Source of the DNA: Tulasnella sp. 424
Taxonomy: Eukaryota; Basidiomycota; Agaricomycetes; Cantharellales; Tulasnellaceae
Direction: 5' to 3'
NCBI GenBank assembly: GCA_019633425.1
Contig: WSUB01000135.1
Coordinates: forward strand, 52,910-116,909
Length of the DNA stretch: 64,000 nucleotides
A program made the position numbers and the translations under genes. Position 1 is the stretch's first letter, and the number at the start of each line of letters is the position of its first letter. Below are positions 12,178 to 23,402 of the stretch, piece after piece. Under the pieces are notes generated by a model. That model did not search any database. It saw only the letters and a program-made list of their open reading frames with translations, and was not told the DNA's origin.

Positions 12178-14608
12178 TTAGCCCGAGCTAACCCCCCTTC
12201 TCGCAGCTGCCTCTACAAGCCCAGCGTGGAGCTTGACGTCTTCCACCCACGTTAAGATTGTCGTTTTCGTGCGACGACTCTCCACTCCCAGGCGAACATC
12301 GGCCGAGAGACCTCGATAGGTCTCACCGACCGCCCCTCCGTACTGCCAGTGGAGGACGGGCTTGTTCGATATCCCGGTAGGAGTAGGGTCCACCCAACGA
12401 TATACGCTCCTTGTGCTGTTGAGGACGATCCACTTTGATATCCATGTTCCGATAGTAACTAAGAACGCTTCCAGATCGAATTCCAAGTCGTTGAAGGCTA
12501 GGTTAAGGGCTTCCAAATTGTCCATGTCGATGGCGAGATCGAGCTGGCGGCATTTGGGAGCGCGAAGTCGAGTGAAAAGCTGAGCCATCTCGACGGTGTT
12601 TTCGCCCAGTAGATGAAGCTTGAACTGGAGCAACTCGGGCAATTCCAAGGTTTCGATGTTCTGGAACAGTCGAGCGTAGGACGGTCGGACATCTACGAGC
12701 TCTAAGTAACGTAGCTTGTCGTTCTGGCCAGGATACGAAGGAGGTAGGCGGGGCAGATCCCCAGAGGGCGAATAACGCGGAGAGTCTCGACTTTTGCGAA
12801 GATTGGGAGATCCCCAAGCTTGGGAACTATTCCAGTAAGCGCGACATGCCGAAGGGTGCCGGCGTCCCCGCTGAAGCAGCGGAGGGAATGAACGAAAGGC
12901 ATGGTCGTGCCGTGGATGGTGGTGACTTCGGCCGACTTTAGCGCGGGTGCAGAACCACCAAAGGCTCTCGCGATGGCGAGGTAAGAGCTCCAAGTCGGAG
13001 GTACGTCATTGATCCAGAGAGACCTCCATCGAAGGCGATGAGGCGTGACTTTGTCCACGAACTTGTCAAGGGCGGACTGAACGGTGCTTGGATACTCCAT
13101 CGAGCCATCAAAATGGACTGTGATTGCGACGCCGCTCGACCTTTGGATACACGCGTCCAGCATTCCTGGTGGGCTGGAGTTTGAAAGGTGGGACCACAAT
13201 GATGGGGTGCTTTCCGCAGCAATCTTCCACTTCTTGCAAACCGCCATGAGACCATACAGTGCCGACCTGTAGGTTTTCGCCAAGGTTATGGTAGGATCGG
13301 GGGTGCCGTAGATGAAAATAGATCGGAGACAGGTCGACGGGAGATCCTTGACGGTAGGAGCAGTTGTGAGAGCACCGCGGGTGTTACTGCTACTGGGTAG
13401 TGGTTCGAGGTCGTCCCACTCTTCGAAGAATTTGAAAGTGTTAAGGTCAAGATTGAATTTAACTCGTTTCTCTGAACGAACGTGGTGATTAGTTCAAAAT
13501 CCAGCCACGCGGACGATAAGAGGCTTACGAGGGCGCTCGACGGCGAAATCTTGGGAATAGCGGGGCGACTTGGGCCGGTTGCTGGAACTCGGTCGGGGTC
13601 GGAGAAAGCACTTGTAGCTGTTCGTTTACCTGATAGAATTGAACACGTCCAACGACCTGAGTCAACGACTGGATCGTCGGAGAGAAGTAAGCATCCCTCA
13701 CCACGTGACCTATTAGTGAGAGGCTGCTCATCCAAACTGGAGGGCGGCGGGGGAGCTTCAGCCTTGTGATGACGACTTGACCTTCGTGCTGGGCAAGAGG
13801 AAATGAGTCAGCGCAAATGGGGTGTGAGAAACATTAGCGTTGAGCTTACTGGTCATAACCCCATGTTGTTCGTCTCGAGGACGTGAGGTGGGATTGGAAG
13901 TGGAGAGGTCAGGTTCTTCGAGCTCAGGGTTGGTGGTCGCGGGCGATCGATCTGGAACAGAGTCCGACAGAACTATTTGCATCAGCCAACGTGTGAACCT
14001 TTACCATGACAATATCACCTTGGCGAGATTGGTCAGTTGTGAGGTTTTGCTGTGACTCATTAGCATTGGTGCCAGTGGGATGCTCGCGCGAGGTGCGACC
14101 GGTCCCGTCGTTCGGCGTGTCTGACCAAGCAAAACGGAATGACAGGCTCGAAACAGAAATTATACCAAGGTCGTTTCTACTCACCTGTAGTCAATTCAAG
14201 CGACTTGATGATGTGGTGCTGAATCTGACGCTCCTCAGGACTACCAGAAACGATATCTCGAATAGCGAAGTCGCCGAGATCAGTTATGGCCTTAGCCAAT
14301 TTTGCAATCTTCTCAGCGTTATGTCCCGTGCTTGCGTGTAGCCAGTAGTTCTTGCTGCGTGTATCTTTGGTCGTCGTTGCTTGCCTGGATCGCGAAAAGG
14401 GCCAGTGAAATTCCATTGTTAGTAAACAGCACCACAAGCTAAGCGACGTGTACGCACGAATCTAGCTTGACAATGCGCGCCGTAGTGATTACAACGCTGA
14501 CCCGTTTGTTTTTTTCTTCGGTACTAATACGAATGTTAAGCCAAGATGGAAGACGAGCTCGCGGTCGGATGGTGAAGTCGCGGGTGGTTTCTCCGTGATT
14601 TTTGACAT
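12178..14608 (-). pseudogene. F-box protein gene, copy A, multiply disrupted
   Basis: Paralogue of the intact gene at 47,033-49,810. The N-terminal exon starts at 14608 (MSKITEKPPATSPSDRELVF) and contains the family motif LGLTFVL. It then loses frame near an A7 run (about 14,507-14,514). The second exon is intact (ATTTKDTRSKNYWL to EERQIQHHIIKSLELTTG). The F-box segment KDLPSTCLRSIFIYGTPDP is intact. A one-base loss near 12,724 (two T where copy B has three) shifts frame in LLRILAR/NDKLRYLELVDV. A C-to-T change at 12178-12180 turns the Gln codon of copy B into a stop, removing about 38 C-terminal residues. Two of the three lesions are in homopolymers and could be sequencing errors; the nonsense change could not be explained that way. 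Not expected to make a full-length protein. Confidence 0.7.
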
Positions 14609-14999
14609 AGCCGACGCGTCCTCCAGTATGAGTATGTTGCTCTGAGTGCGCCAGGCAGGGTAGTCGAGGTGGAAGACTGGACGACATCGAATCTTTCGAA
14701 CTGCATTTTATTATCTGTGGTACACCCACGTGACGGTCTGTCGTCCCCTTCTCTGAAGCAGAACATTCCAAAAACCCCTCTCCAAGCTTTGGGGACCTCC
14801 AAAGGGCACGAAGGGGCAAGATTGGTATCGGTGTCGCCCCCGGACCCGGCGACGAACTGGTACGCGTCTACCAGACGCGGGTGGTTGTAAGCTGGCGTCA
14901 GCGCCAGGCTTCATCGATATCTATAAACAAACAAAGATGTAATTGAGATGAGAACTGGGAGTTAATTCTCATTCAGTCACTGACCGTGGTCGAAATCAT

Positions 15000-15725
15000 T
15001 ATTGGACCACTTAGTTCCGCGCCGCTCCGCTTCGGAACGACTCCGCCGTCCCAGTCATCAATCGCACCCGCCGAGCTACCTCCTATGCTCCACCAACGAT
15101 GGTATTTAATGCCACGTCTACCGTCGGCTTGTTACTCATCGCCCCTACCCTTCAAGATTTGGCCCGCCTTCCAAGCTGGCGAAGCCCAGAGGCGTCCCTG
15201 GGTTCTTTGGTAGGTGGGACTGCATCGCGGGAGTACCTACAAGTACTGATACTTCCTTCGCAGCTGTTACCGGGTCACGCTTAGGTTTTAACTGAGCTCA
15301 AGTCCGAGATTGCAGGTGTAACGCTTGACCGCGTTCTATGGGCCTAATGCGGGACTCGAGGGCCCCAGTAGGATGGTGACATGTGGTTTGAAATTCGCCC
15401 CTGGATCCGTAGTTTAAATCACGGGTAAAGCTTTTGAGCTTGAGAGGCTGCGGACTCCCCGTTCTTCCGCCGGGACGTTCGGCGACGCGCGTTTGTCCGT
15501 CGCTGAACGGGTATCCCGATGATCAGAACTTTGTCTCGACAAGGTTCTTGCTGCTCTCGCATTGTATTTTCGCCCTTTTTCTTTCTGTTTTCCTCCTACG
15601 TTTCTTGACATCGTTCTTTTTGGGGCTCAATGTTGACCGCGGGCCTCCACGTGGTGAGCCCTGGTCACACTCTTCTCGCTGACGAGAAGAGTGGCGAAAC
15701 CGCGGTCTTGCTTGTATTTTCAGTA
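15000..15725 (+). repeat. dispersed repeat family, copy 1
   Basis: One of four copies, divergent from the adjacent F-box gene. Shared landmarks in order: a TATA-like box near a short ATG frame (GGTATTTAATGCC), a stretch encoding or resembling CCAAGACCTGGCC, a candidate donor after CCTGGGTTTCTTG and acceptor before CCGTTGCCGGG. Then come the block GAAATTCGCCCC, the block ACGGGTAAAGC, the block GGCTGCGGACTCCCCGTTC, and a final hairpin module. Reading frames are not conserved between copies. The left boundary is approximate because the copy is more diverged there. Confidence 0.65.
15635..15707 (+). other. nested hairpin at end of dispersed repeat, copy 1
   Basis: Outer arms GACCGCGG (15635-15642) and CCGCGGTC (15700-15707) pair perfectly. 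Inside them, GGGC...GCCC encloses the palindrome CCACGTGG, and ACTCTTCTCG (15669-15678) pairs with CGAGAAGAGT (15683-15692) around the loop CTGA. The whole can fold as a three-way junction in DNA or RNA. Confidence 0.6.
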
Positions 15726-15990
15726 GTTTTGCTATTCATGATGCATATGATTGGTCAGCTGCGTACGCTTTGGTTGCTGTCGTTGGAGAGTTGGCGAAGG
15801 TGGGCTTGTCGGCCTTGCGCGGTCGGTGTAGGAAAGGCTTCGAGGCCACGGACAATCCATGCCAAAGCGCCAGCGACGAGCACCCAATTACACTGATTGA
15901 AAGCGAACGAGACGGATGCGAAACGTCGGCCGTGACAGCCAGGACGAGAGAATGACGCAGCGACTGCGATTCCTCAACTGCAAGGATTAC

Positions 15991-16468
15991 TATTTCTCGA
16001 CGATTATTAGAATTTCGCATTATCCACTATTACCTAATGCCCTTATCTCCTAATAATGTGCATTGTGGCAGTGTTAAATTGCTGTGGCTTGACTTGCGGC
16101 GATCGGGGGGGCTTGGGAGTTGGGCCTGCTCGGCGCTTCACGCGATAAGGCCCGAACGAACACTGTGAGCTCTGGGATCTGTATAGATGTTACTAGATGT
16201 GGAAAGGGATGTGATAATCGCCCTGATCGGAAACTTACTTTCGGCCTTGAACTACTGTGAAGAGTATGTATCAGGGATGACCGCATCTGACAGCCATCCC
16301 ATATAGGGTATACCCCTCAATTTACCTTGATATAGATACATTAACAAATATCCCTTCCATGTATTTAATCTCCACGCTGCATCAGAAACGTCAGCTCAAA
16401 CAGCGGCGACTCGTTATCCCTCCCCGACGCCTCTCGTTCTCCTACCCTTTCCTCAGACCATCTTTGAC
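15991..16468. other. intergenic, upstream of WD40 gene
   Basis: Unique DNA between the end of duplication copy 1 and the WD40 gene. No gene or strong promoter motif is seen. Confidence 0.4.
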
Positions 16469-19400
16469 AATGTCGGGGGGCCATCTTCGGCACTTGAAGA
16501 GGGAGGTTCGCCGGCGCATTACTTCCCGGATTACTGATCAGCTCAATGACGTCCGCGAAAAAAGAAGAAAAGAAGAGCGGCTCCGCCACGGAGACCGGAG
16601 AATTCAGAATGAATGTTCCAACAATTTCAAGTCATTTTCCCAGTGAGATAAACGAATATGTTTATGATCGGGAGATCCGCGCGTAACCCCCTCGTTCTTC
16701 AGGGGAATCCTTAGTCTGGGCCACAGCTTCGACGCGTTCATGAGGGCCATGCAACCCATCGGCTCTTCGATTGTACTCATCCACGCATCTAGAAGACTCA
16801 AAACACACATGAATAACATTTGCAATGCGTTCAAGTCAAACTCTGCTGAGCTATGGAGGGAATTTTCTTGGAGAGCCGATAGCCACGAATTACCTGAGGT
16901 TCTGCAAGGCTTTCGGACGTTGGACCCCTCGCTACTGCCAAGTACAATGATTACCCTCTCGAGACACCTGGGAGAGTTCTCGGAGCATCTGATCTCAATC
17001 CCCGAGTTCTTGGACGAGCGACTTACGGAATCTCTTCTCGGGTTCCAAGGATATTTACATCATCGGGCCGAACGGATTGCGGCTCATCTACGTCAGTGTA
17101 CGAATAAGTTGTTCCTTGACAACAGTCTATTAACCCTACGCCATTCCAGAGTATTCCTTTATGGGAAAATTGACGATCTTTCAGTATATTGAACAAGTCA
17201 TGAAGGAAATGCTACGTCACGTTTCCAGCATTGGGGCTGCATTGTCCAAATTTGTCCGAAACGGTTGGTTAATTTCCCAACTAATTTACGACCTCTTTTC
17301 GACGTTATTGATACCTCTCAGGTGTCACCGCAATCCAAAATGCGCAAATGAAATCGCAAGACAGGCTCCAGAATATGTCAACTGTGGTGAGTACCGTGTT
17401 GCCCGAAATTGATAGTCGAATTAACTTGTTTCGGGGAAAGGCGACCTTTCTCTCAGCGGTGACGGCTAGTGCTATGACGTATGATATGAGCCAGGAACAG
17501 TAAGCGCGTCTCTTTGTTCCATCGTCTTGCATTCTAACAGAGATTTAGCCTCAAAACAGTTGCGATGGGTTTGTGGATTTCGTCGCTTATCCTAAGTATC
17601 ACCTCGGCTATCAATGCGCAATTGGCTATGCATTGTAAGTTATTCGGAAATCCTTTAAAACCTTTCTGATGTAAGGTTGTAATAGGGAGAGCATCAATGT
17701 AGTGAGTTCCCAATTTGCTAGTTCGAGGCGGAGTTGTACTGAAATCAAACTCTACAGCAGATCGCCGCGAAACGCGCTACCCCGTGGGTACATCAAGCGC
17801 AGGGGAGATAAATTGCTTATTTTTGTTTTTAGTGGTTGCGTCAATCTGTCTCGACCATACACCTCTCTTATGTCTGATCGGATCCGTGATCGCATTCTCG
17901 GCTGGGCTCGTCGTCTTCACCTTCGCTGCGAAGCTTGCCCTCCCTGTCAAGATCTGGGTTGGAATAATGACTGGTGTCACATCTCTGGTCCTCATCGCCG
18001 CCATCATTTGGGAGCTCGTAGAATGGTGGCGACAAGATTATGGGGCCGCCGAGGAAAACCCAGGAGATTCTGAACCGCTGTTGGGAACGCCAGTCCCTCA
18101 ACATCCTTGGATACCGTGGAAGAGTACCAAAAAACTGGGAGCGGAGGCAAGGGATCGATTATGGGCTGGCACTTTGACCGTTGCCGTGACGTTGCGCCAA
18201 TCGTGGAGAAGGCTCATCACTGGACCTTCAAAAACCGATCAATCAGGGCTTGATGGTCATGGCCACAATTTAGAAGATGTACACACTTCCATGGAGGGGT
18301 CGGGGAGGAACGATTCCACGGGCCAGAACTTAGTCTCTACGACGTTCTTGACCCCCGACTCCTTCGACGAAAGCCACAAATCCGACCCCTCCGACCGGAC
18401 CCCCGCCTCACCGAATCGCTCAAAGTTCCAAAACGCGGCTCACGCTCTAGCGAAAGACGAAAAGCTCCGGGAAATAGTTTCGGCTCTGAGTCAAGAAGGG
18501 CACTGTGTCTCCCGCAGAGACGAACTTAAGCACCTTCGGCCAGTCCGTAGGTTACGAATCTTTCACGCTGCGGGGGAAGACATACACTTCTCCCCCGATG
18601 GAACGCGTCTTGCTGTAAGTGGAGTGGATGAGAGTTTGGCCATATGGGAAGTCGGGAAGTACCACGAGAAGCTACAAACTATCCCATGTCCGGTTGGACG
18701 GTTCGCTTGGTCTCCAGACAGCTCTCATATCGTCATTATGGAGAAGGACGGACTAGCCGTTTGGAACAACGACTCGGTGAGAGATCTCCCAACTCATAGC
18801 CGGAGTTTCGGACATTCATTTACACGCTCCTCCTTTCGGATTATTGGTATCCAAGGGGCTAAAAGTGAGGAAGACCGAGAAACCGGTTGGCGTTGTCGCT
18901 TGGCTTCAATCGTCTTCTGATTTCATCGCCGTGATCGATAACGTACTCCACATATTTGTAAGTAGGAACTGAGACAAACGTTGACTTGTGGTTGAGATTT
19001 TATACTCAGGACAAACAAGGAAGGGATGCATGCATCGTCCCCGCTGAGCTTCCTTTGCGCGTGCATGACGTCGCAAGTATAATGCACCAAAAACCAGCCC
19101 CATATGGGTGAGTATATTTTTCACCAAGCACTTGCCCAGCCTCGTGCGATGCTCACAATTGCCAAATAGCTTCGTCCTTGTCGTAGGCACTTTTCGAGAC
19201 GAAGATCCCATGGGCGATTCAATCAGTAGTGCGAAAAAGGACGGGAAGAGACCGAGCGGCTCTTTCGCTGAACGTTGGTTGATGGGTAAGCTGATTCAAG
19301 GCCTTCGAGTGTGATCTATAATGATCTTCCCCCACGTGAATTACAGTTATAGACTTGGATCATCCCTCTGGGCCCCCTGCTGCAAAGGCAGTCGTCCTGG

Positions 19401-20023
19401 CCGATGCACGCCATGTTTGTATCAGTCGGAATGGGATATTTGCACTAATCTCATATGGAGACGCAAACTGTGTCGAGCTGTGGGCTGTTCAGGATCCACG
19501 GGGAAATTTTAGACTGGTATTTCGTGCAAGGTTTGCTCCACCGGATCTGGGTGACGACGGTACGCCCGTGACAATTTCCGGAAAGGCCCATTTCTGGTGG
19601 GTCTCTTTTGTGTTGTGCTGCGATGAACGGCCTGACGGGATATTCATTTTGTGAAAAGTGGAGAGTCAGACACTTGGGTAATGGCGACGGACAGCAGTAG
19701 GTCATCTAATCATAGCCCCCAGGCCGACACACGCTGAGAGCCTTATTTAAAACTTAGGGTCGGATATTCATATCTGGCATCGAGCTACGGGTCAGCTCCT
19801 GCACACGTTACGAGGAATCAGGATCAAATCCGAGTTCCCAGACTGCAGCAGCATCAAGACCGTGACAACCAGAGTACTGCATAGCTGCCGAATGAACATA
19901 GTATTCGTCTCAGCATGTACGGAAGGCGTCATCATTTGGGAAGACAACAAATGGAAAACTCGGCATCGCCGGCCTCACGACTTGTCTTGTGGTGCAGCCC
20001 CCGAAATCTCCGAATCTCCCTAA
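16469..20023 (+). CDS. membrane-anchored WD40-repeat protein
   Basis: A many-exon gene starting MSGGHLRHLKREVRRRITSR, with a basic, coiled-coil-prone N-terminus. A long helical region follows (about 16,706-17,270). Three hydrophobic segments come next: VAMGLWISSLILSITSAIN, CLDHTPLLCLIGSVIAFSAG and IWVGIMTGVTSLVLIAAIIW. After a Ser/Asp-rich linker, the C-terminal half has WD40-type blades (DIHFSPDGTRLAVSGVDE, VGRFAWSPDSSHIVIMEKDG, VVAWLQSSSDFIAVIDN, SDIHIWHRATGQLLHTLRG). An apparent frameshift near 18,776-18,854 is removed by a 79 nt GT-AG intron. The last exon ends at TAA 20021-20023. Similar TM-plus-WD40 proteins are expanded in some Agaricomycetes; their role is not established. It sits between the two copies of the duplication and is itself single-copy here. 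Confidence 0.75.
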
Positions 20024-20261
20024 TGTTCTAAGCTGTAATGCATATTTCGTGCACTAATAATGGAATATATTTCATTTTGACTGGGTTGTATTGATAACGA
20101 TCGACTATTCCACTTCAAAGAGCCCCGTTCCCACCAGAAGTCGTGACCACCGCTAAATTAATGAGCACTAGAATCCTTTGCAAGAATGAAGGTGTGACTA
20201 ATGAACAAGGGCGACGAAGTACCATAGCCTTTCTGATCCAGCGTCGCGAAAGGGGGATTTG
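20024..20261. other. short spacer after WD40 gene
   Basis: No gene seen. It ends at a fragment of the dispersed repeat. Confidence 0.4.
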
Positions 20262-20328
20262 TTTGGACCTCGAGGAACCCGAGTAAAAGGAGGAATGTGG
20301 CTCGAATTTCGCCCCTTTCTCCTGTAGT
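20262..20328 (+). repeat. 67 bp fragment of the dispersed repeat at duplication junction
   Basis: Matches 26,502-26,565 nearly base for base, including GGAGGAATGTGG and GAATTTCGCCCCTTTCTCC. The match stops at TGTAGT, and the next base begins the second copy of the segmental duplication. Confidence 0.75.
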
Positions 20329-20369
20329 AAAGAATATTACATTATACGTATGATCACACGATGAATTAC

Positions 20370-22321
20370 TTAGGCAGCAGGCTGGATGGCGAACCACTTG
20401 CTAAATACACCCTCAGGATCGTACATCTTCTTCACTTCCTGCAATCTCTCGTAATTAGCGCCAAACGCCAACCGCGAGTACGTGTCGGTCTTGTTCTTTC
20501 CTGCAACGCCATCCGCGTAATTTGGGTAGCCGATGTTGGTCGCAAGGTCCGTCGAAGCAGCCTTGGCGATGGTGTCAGCCAATTCCCGAGTCGCAGCTTG
20601 AGCGACGGCGGTGAACGCTGCCTTCTCCCATTGAGTCGTCACAAGAGCGTTGCAAACCTAAGAGATGAATGAAAAGCCAAGGGTTTGCAACACGCGGTGA
20701 GCTTTTTTTCATTCTCGGCGGTCGCGACGAGTGTACGAAATCATCTCACGGGAGCGCGGTGGGCAAAGGCAGTCGCTTCAGTCGGGACCGACGCGATCTT
20801 GTCGGTGTGGTGGAACTCAAACGAGACGTAAGACGAGGCCGCTTCGGGATGCTCGGTCAACAAGTTGGTGTAAGCTTCCAATGCCTTCTTGAAGGGCTTG
20901 AGGTCGAGCCGCTCGAGATGAAGAGTCCAGTGAAGTCTGTGTCCCGGAACGTTGTACGAATCCTGAAAACGGCCGCATCAGGGTTTCGATCAGCTTGGGG
21001 TTGACAAACAAACAACAAAAGTAAGAAGCGGCACACCGCCGGTCTCGTTGGGGGACGCGGAGGGGCGAAGGGACCGGCGCGCTCACGAGGACGAAACAGA
21101 CTTACCAGCATCGTGTTAAGCTTTTCGTAAGGGCTCATGCCGGACACATTCTCCAGAGGACCTTAGCGCGAGAAGCCACGTCAAAATTTAAAGTTAAAAT
21201 GCGAATGAAAAGAAAAACAAACAAATACGGATTAGTGAGGCGGGTCGATGGCAGGATCAACCCAAAACAGGAAACTCACCAAGCTCCACGAACCCTTTGA
21301 ACGCAGCCTCGCCTTCCTCTGCGTCGGAGTTTTTGAAGCCGATGAACACAACAGCAGGCTGCAGGGGTGAACAGGCAAGGAGGGAATTTATATATGTTAG
21401 AAGCGTGCTTTGTGACACCCTGTGGTTCGAAATGTGCGACGCCGCACCTTGCCCTGGGAGTCGGTGCTGAAAATCAGGCGCCCAGCCTCGTTGGGGGTCT
21501 GCTTGCGAGTCCAGCGATTGATTTGTTGGATGACGATGGGAAGGAGGGAAGGGGCGTATGTGAGAGCTTGAGAACGGACGTCAGGGACGTGTTGATTGTG
21601 CGACACAAAAGCCTGAGCTTACTGGTTGTGTAGACCTCTGAACGTTGAGGGTGGAGCTTGAATACGAACTCGACAACGATGCCAAAGTTAGAGCCCCCTG
21701 AACAGCCGTGCGTCAGATGCCGAGTGTGTGTGACAGTCGCTGCAATTACATACCACCGCGGATGCCCCAGAACAGATCGGAGTGCTCAGTGGCATTGGCT
21801 TGGACGATATCGCCGTTGGCAAGGACAACCGTAGCCTGATAAGACAGAATAACATGGTTAGTCATACATCTTCCGCAGAACGGTGGTCTAATACTTACCG
21901 AAACTAAACTGTCGAGGGTGAGACCGTGCTCGCCGGAGAGCCATCCATAACCACCACCAGTGGTCAGGCCACCGACACCGATGTCGGAAACAGTGCCGGC
22001 TGGAACGGCGAGACCTACGAATACAGGGTAATTAGGATCTTCAATACTCAGCGCAGCTAGGATTAAGTACTCACCGAACTTGGTCGCCTCCCTCTCAACC
22101 TGGGAGAAACGACAGCCACCTTGGACGTATGCGAGCTTGTTCTCAGCATCGATGGTGACGGAGTTGAGATTCCTCGAAAGGTCGATGACGAGGCCAGAGG
22201 CATCGATGGCAGTGCAGTATCCGCCGCAACGAACGGTAAGATCAAGTCCTTGGGACCTGGCTCGTCGGACGGCCGCAGCAACGTCATCAAAGGTAGATGG
22301 GAGGGTGACTGAGGGGGACAT
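20370..22321 (-). CDS. BBE-like FAD-dependent oxidoreductase, copy 2, altered flavin site
   Basis: Same exon plan as copy 1 and no disruption seen. The FAD domain starts [20 protein letters not shown] and the C-terminal BBE domain ends [17 protein letters not shown]. Two changes matter: the flavin loop reads VRCGGYCT, so the His that normally carries FAD covalently is Tyr, and the second site reads GTVSDIGVGGLTTGGGYG, with no Cys. Copy 2 is therefore predicted to bind FAD non-covalently, or to be inactive, while copy 1 retains both residues. The rest of the fold, including [14 protein letters not shown] and HRLHWTLHLERLD, is kept, which argues for a maintained protein rather than a pseudogene. 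The start at 22321 follows the conserved TATA box spacing. Confidence 0.86.
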
Positions 22322-22415
22322 GATGATTGTGATGTTCAAGTGATAGAGAAGATTGCAGAGAGAAGGCAAAGCAAGTTGGGTTGGGTGTTTTGATTTCGAG
22401 TCCATCCAGGTCTCG

Positions 22416-22423
22416 TATTTATA
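22416..22423 (-). promoter_or_regulatory. TATA box of BBE-like gene copy 2
   Basis: TATAAATA on the minus strand, 95 bp upstream of the start codon, in the same context as copy 1. Confidence 0.6.
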
Positions 22424-23402
22424 CCCTTCATTGACCTTTGACCCCAAAGATAAATCTGAGCAGCATACCCCATTTCACCTGATGCGTCATAAGACACGAT
22501 GCAGATCCTCGAATGAAGGAAGGAGCACGTTCTTCGTGGCTGCTTCGAGTCGGGCATTGGGTCGCTGAGTCCACTTCTTAAGCCACAAGCCACCGCTCCA
22601 AGTGAGAAAGAGCTTTAAGCGAGTCATTTCATTGCGGTCATTTATATTGCTCCATAAGAAGCTCCCAGGCGCGATAAGGCGAGAGAGCTGGTAATCTCCA
22701 GATGGAGGTGAGATGATGAAGGCGGAACTTAAAGGTGGCGGCCGCCGTCGTGATAGCGTGTACAAGTAATACATCCGATATGACAAGATATTATACCGTA
22801 AAGTCTGGACGAGAAAGCAAAAGCAAGAGCAGCGGGTTCGTGGAAACTGCGATGGGAGGTACATGTCATCCGACTCGGACAACAACCGTCGGCTTTGAGT
22901 TGAGTCCGACCTAGAAAGAGCATATCGGCTGGAAATGTGATTACGCGATAAAGCCACTAGATTTCGGGGGCTCTGTCAAGGTTAGACTGGTGCCTTTGTA
23001 CATGCGAGTATTTGAGGCTTGTCGGAGGTCTGCATACTATTATCGCTATTCGCGAAGGCTTGGCCGGTGCCGTCAGATGTATTGCAGGCACAATATAATG
23101 GTTTACTCGGTCCGAGTAGTCAAGCCCTCGTGATATCATCGTTGGAGGTAGAGGCAAGGTCAGGTCGTCCCAGACCGTATCCGATTCTTGGTTGTTGTTT
23201 GCGCGTTTTCGCGCGGGACGCACACCTCAAGGTTCGACGTTCCCAAATGCTGCTGAAGTTGCTCCGCTCGCAAAGTCACTCGTCAATTTCCACTGGTGGA
23301 GACAGAAGCAGGCATAGAATAATATATAACGTCGTACAGCTCATAATGATGTATATTCCCACTACAGTTTCCAATATCCATCAGTTCGGCTCCAAATGTC
23401 CC
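22424..23402. other. intergenic within duplication copy 2
   Basis: No gene seen. It is the duplicate of 11,125-12,177. Confidence 0.5.

Larger units (their letters stand above)
9024..15990 (+). repeat. segmental duplication, copy 1
   Basis: About 7 kb with a direct-orientation counterpart at 20,329-27,165. Homology starts at AAAGAAATATTACAGTATACG and runs through the BBE-like gene, its upstream region, the F-box gene and the dispersed repeat, ending near 15,990. Exons and intergenic DNA are both clearly alignable; identity is highest in the last BBE exon and the F-box exon and lower upstream of the F-box gene. The right edge is approximate. Confidence 0.85.

Noticed and set aside
12178..13735. 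Reading the F-box copy A frames as two or three separate small genes
   Set aside because: They align end to end with one continuous protein in copies B and C; the breaks are single-base lesions.
15678..15707. Hammerhead-ribozyme-like core (CTGACGAG...CGAAACCGCGGTC) in the dispersed repeat
   Set aside because: Stem II does not pair, the base opposite the conserved A after GAA is G instead of U, there is no NUH cleavage site after the outer arm, and the third copy lacks CTGANGA.
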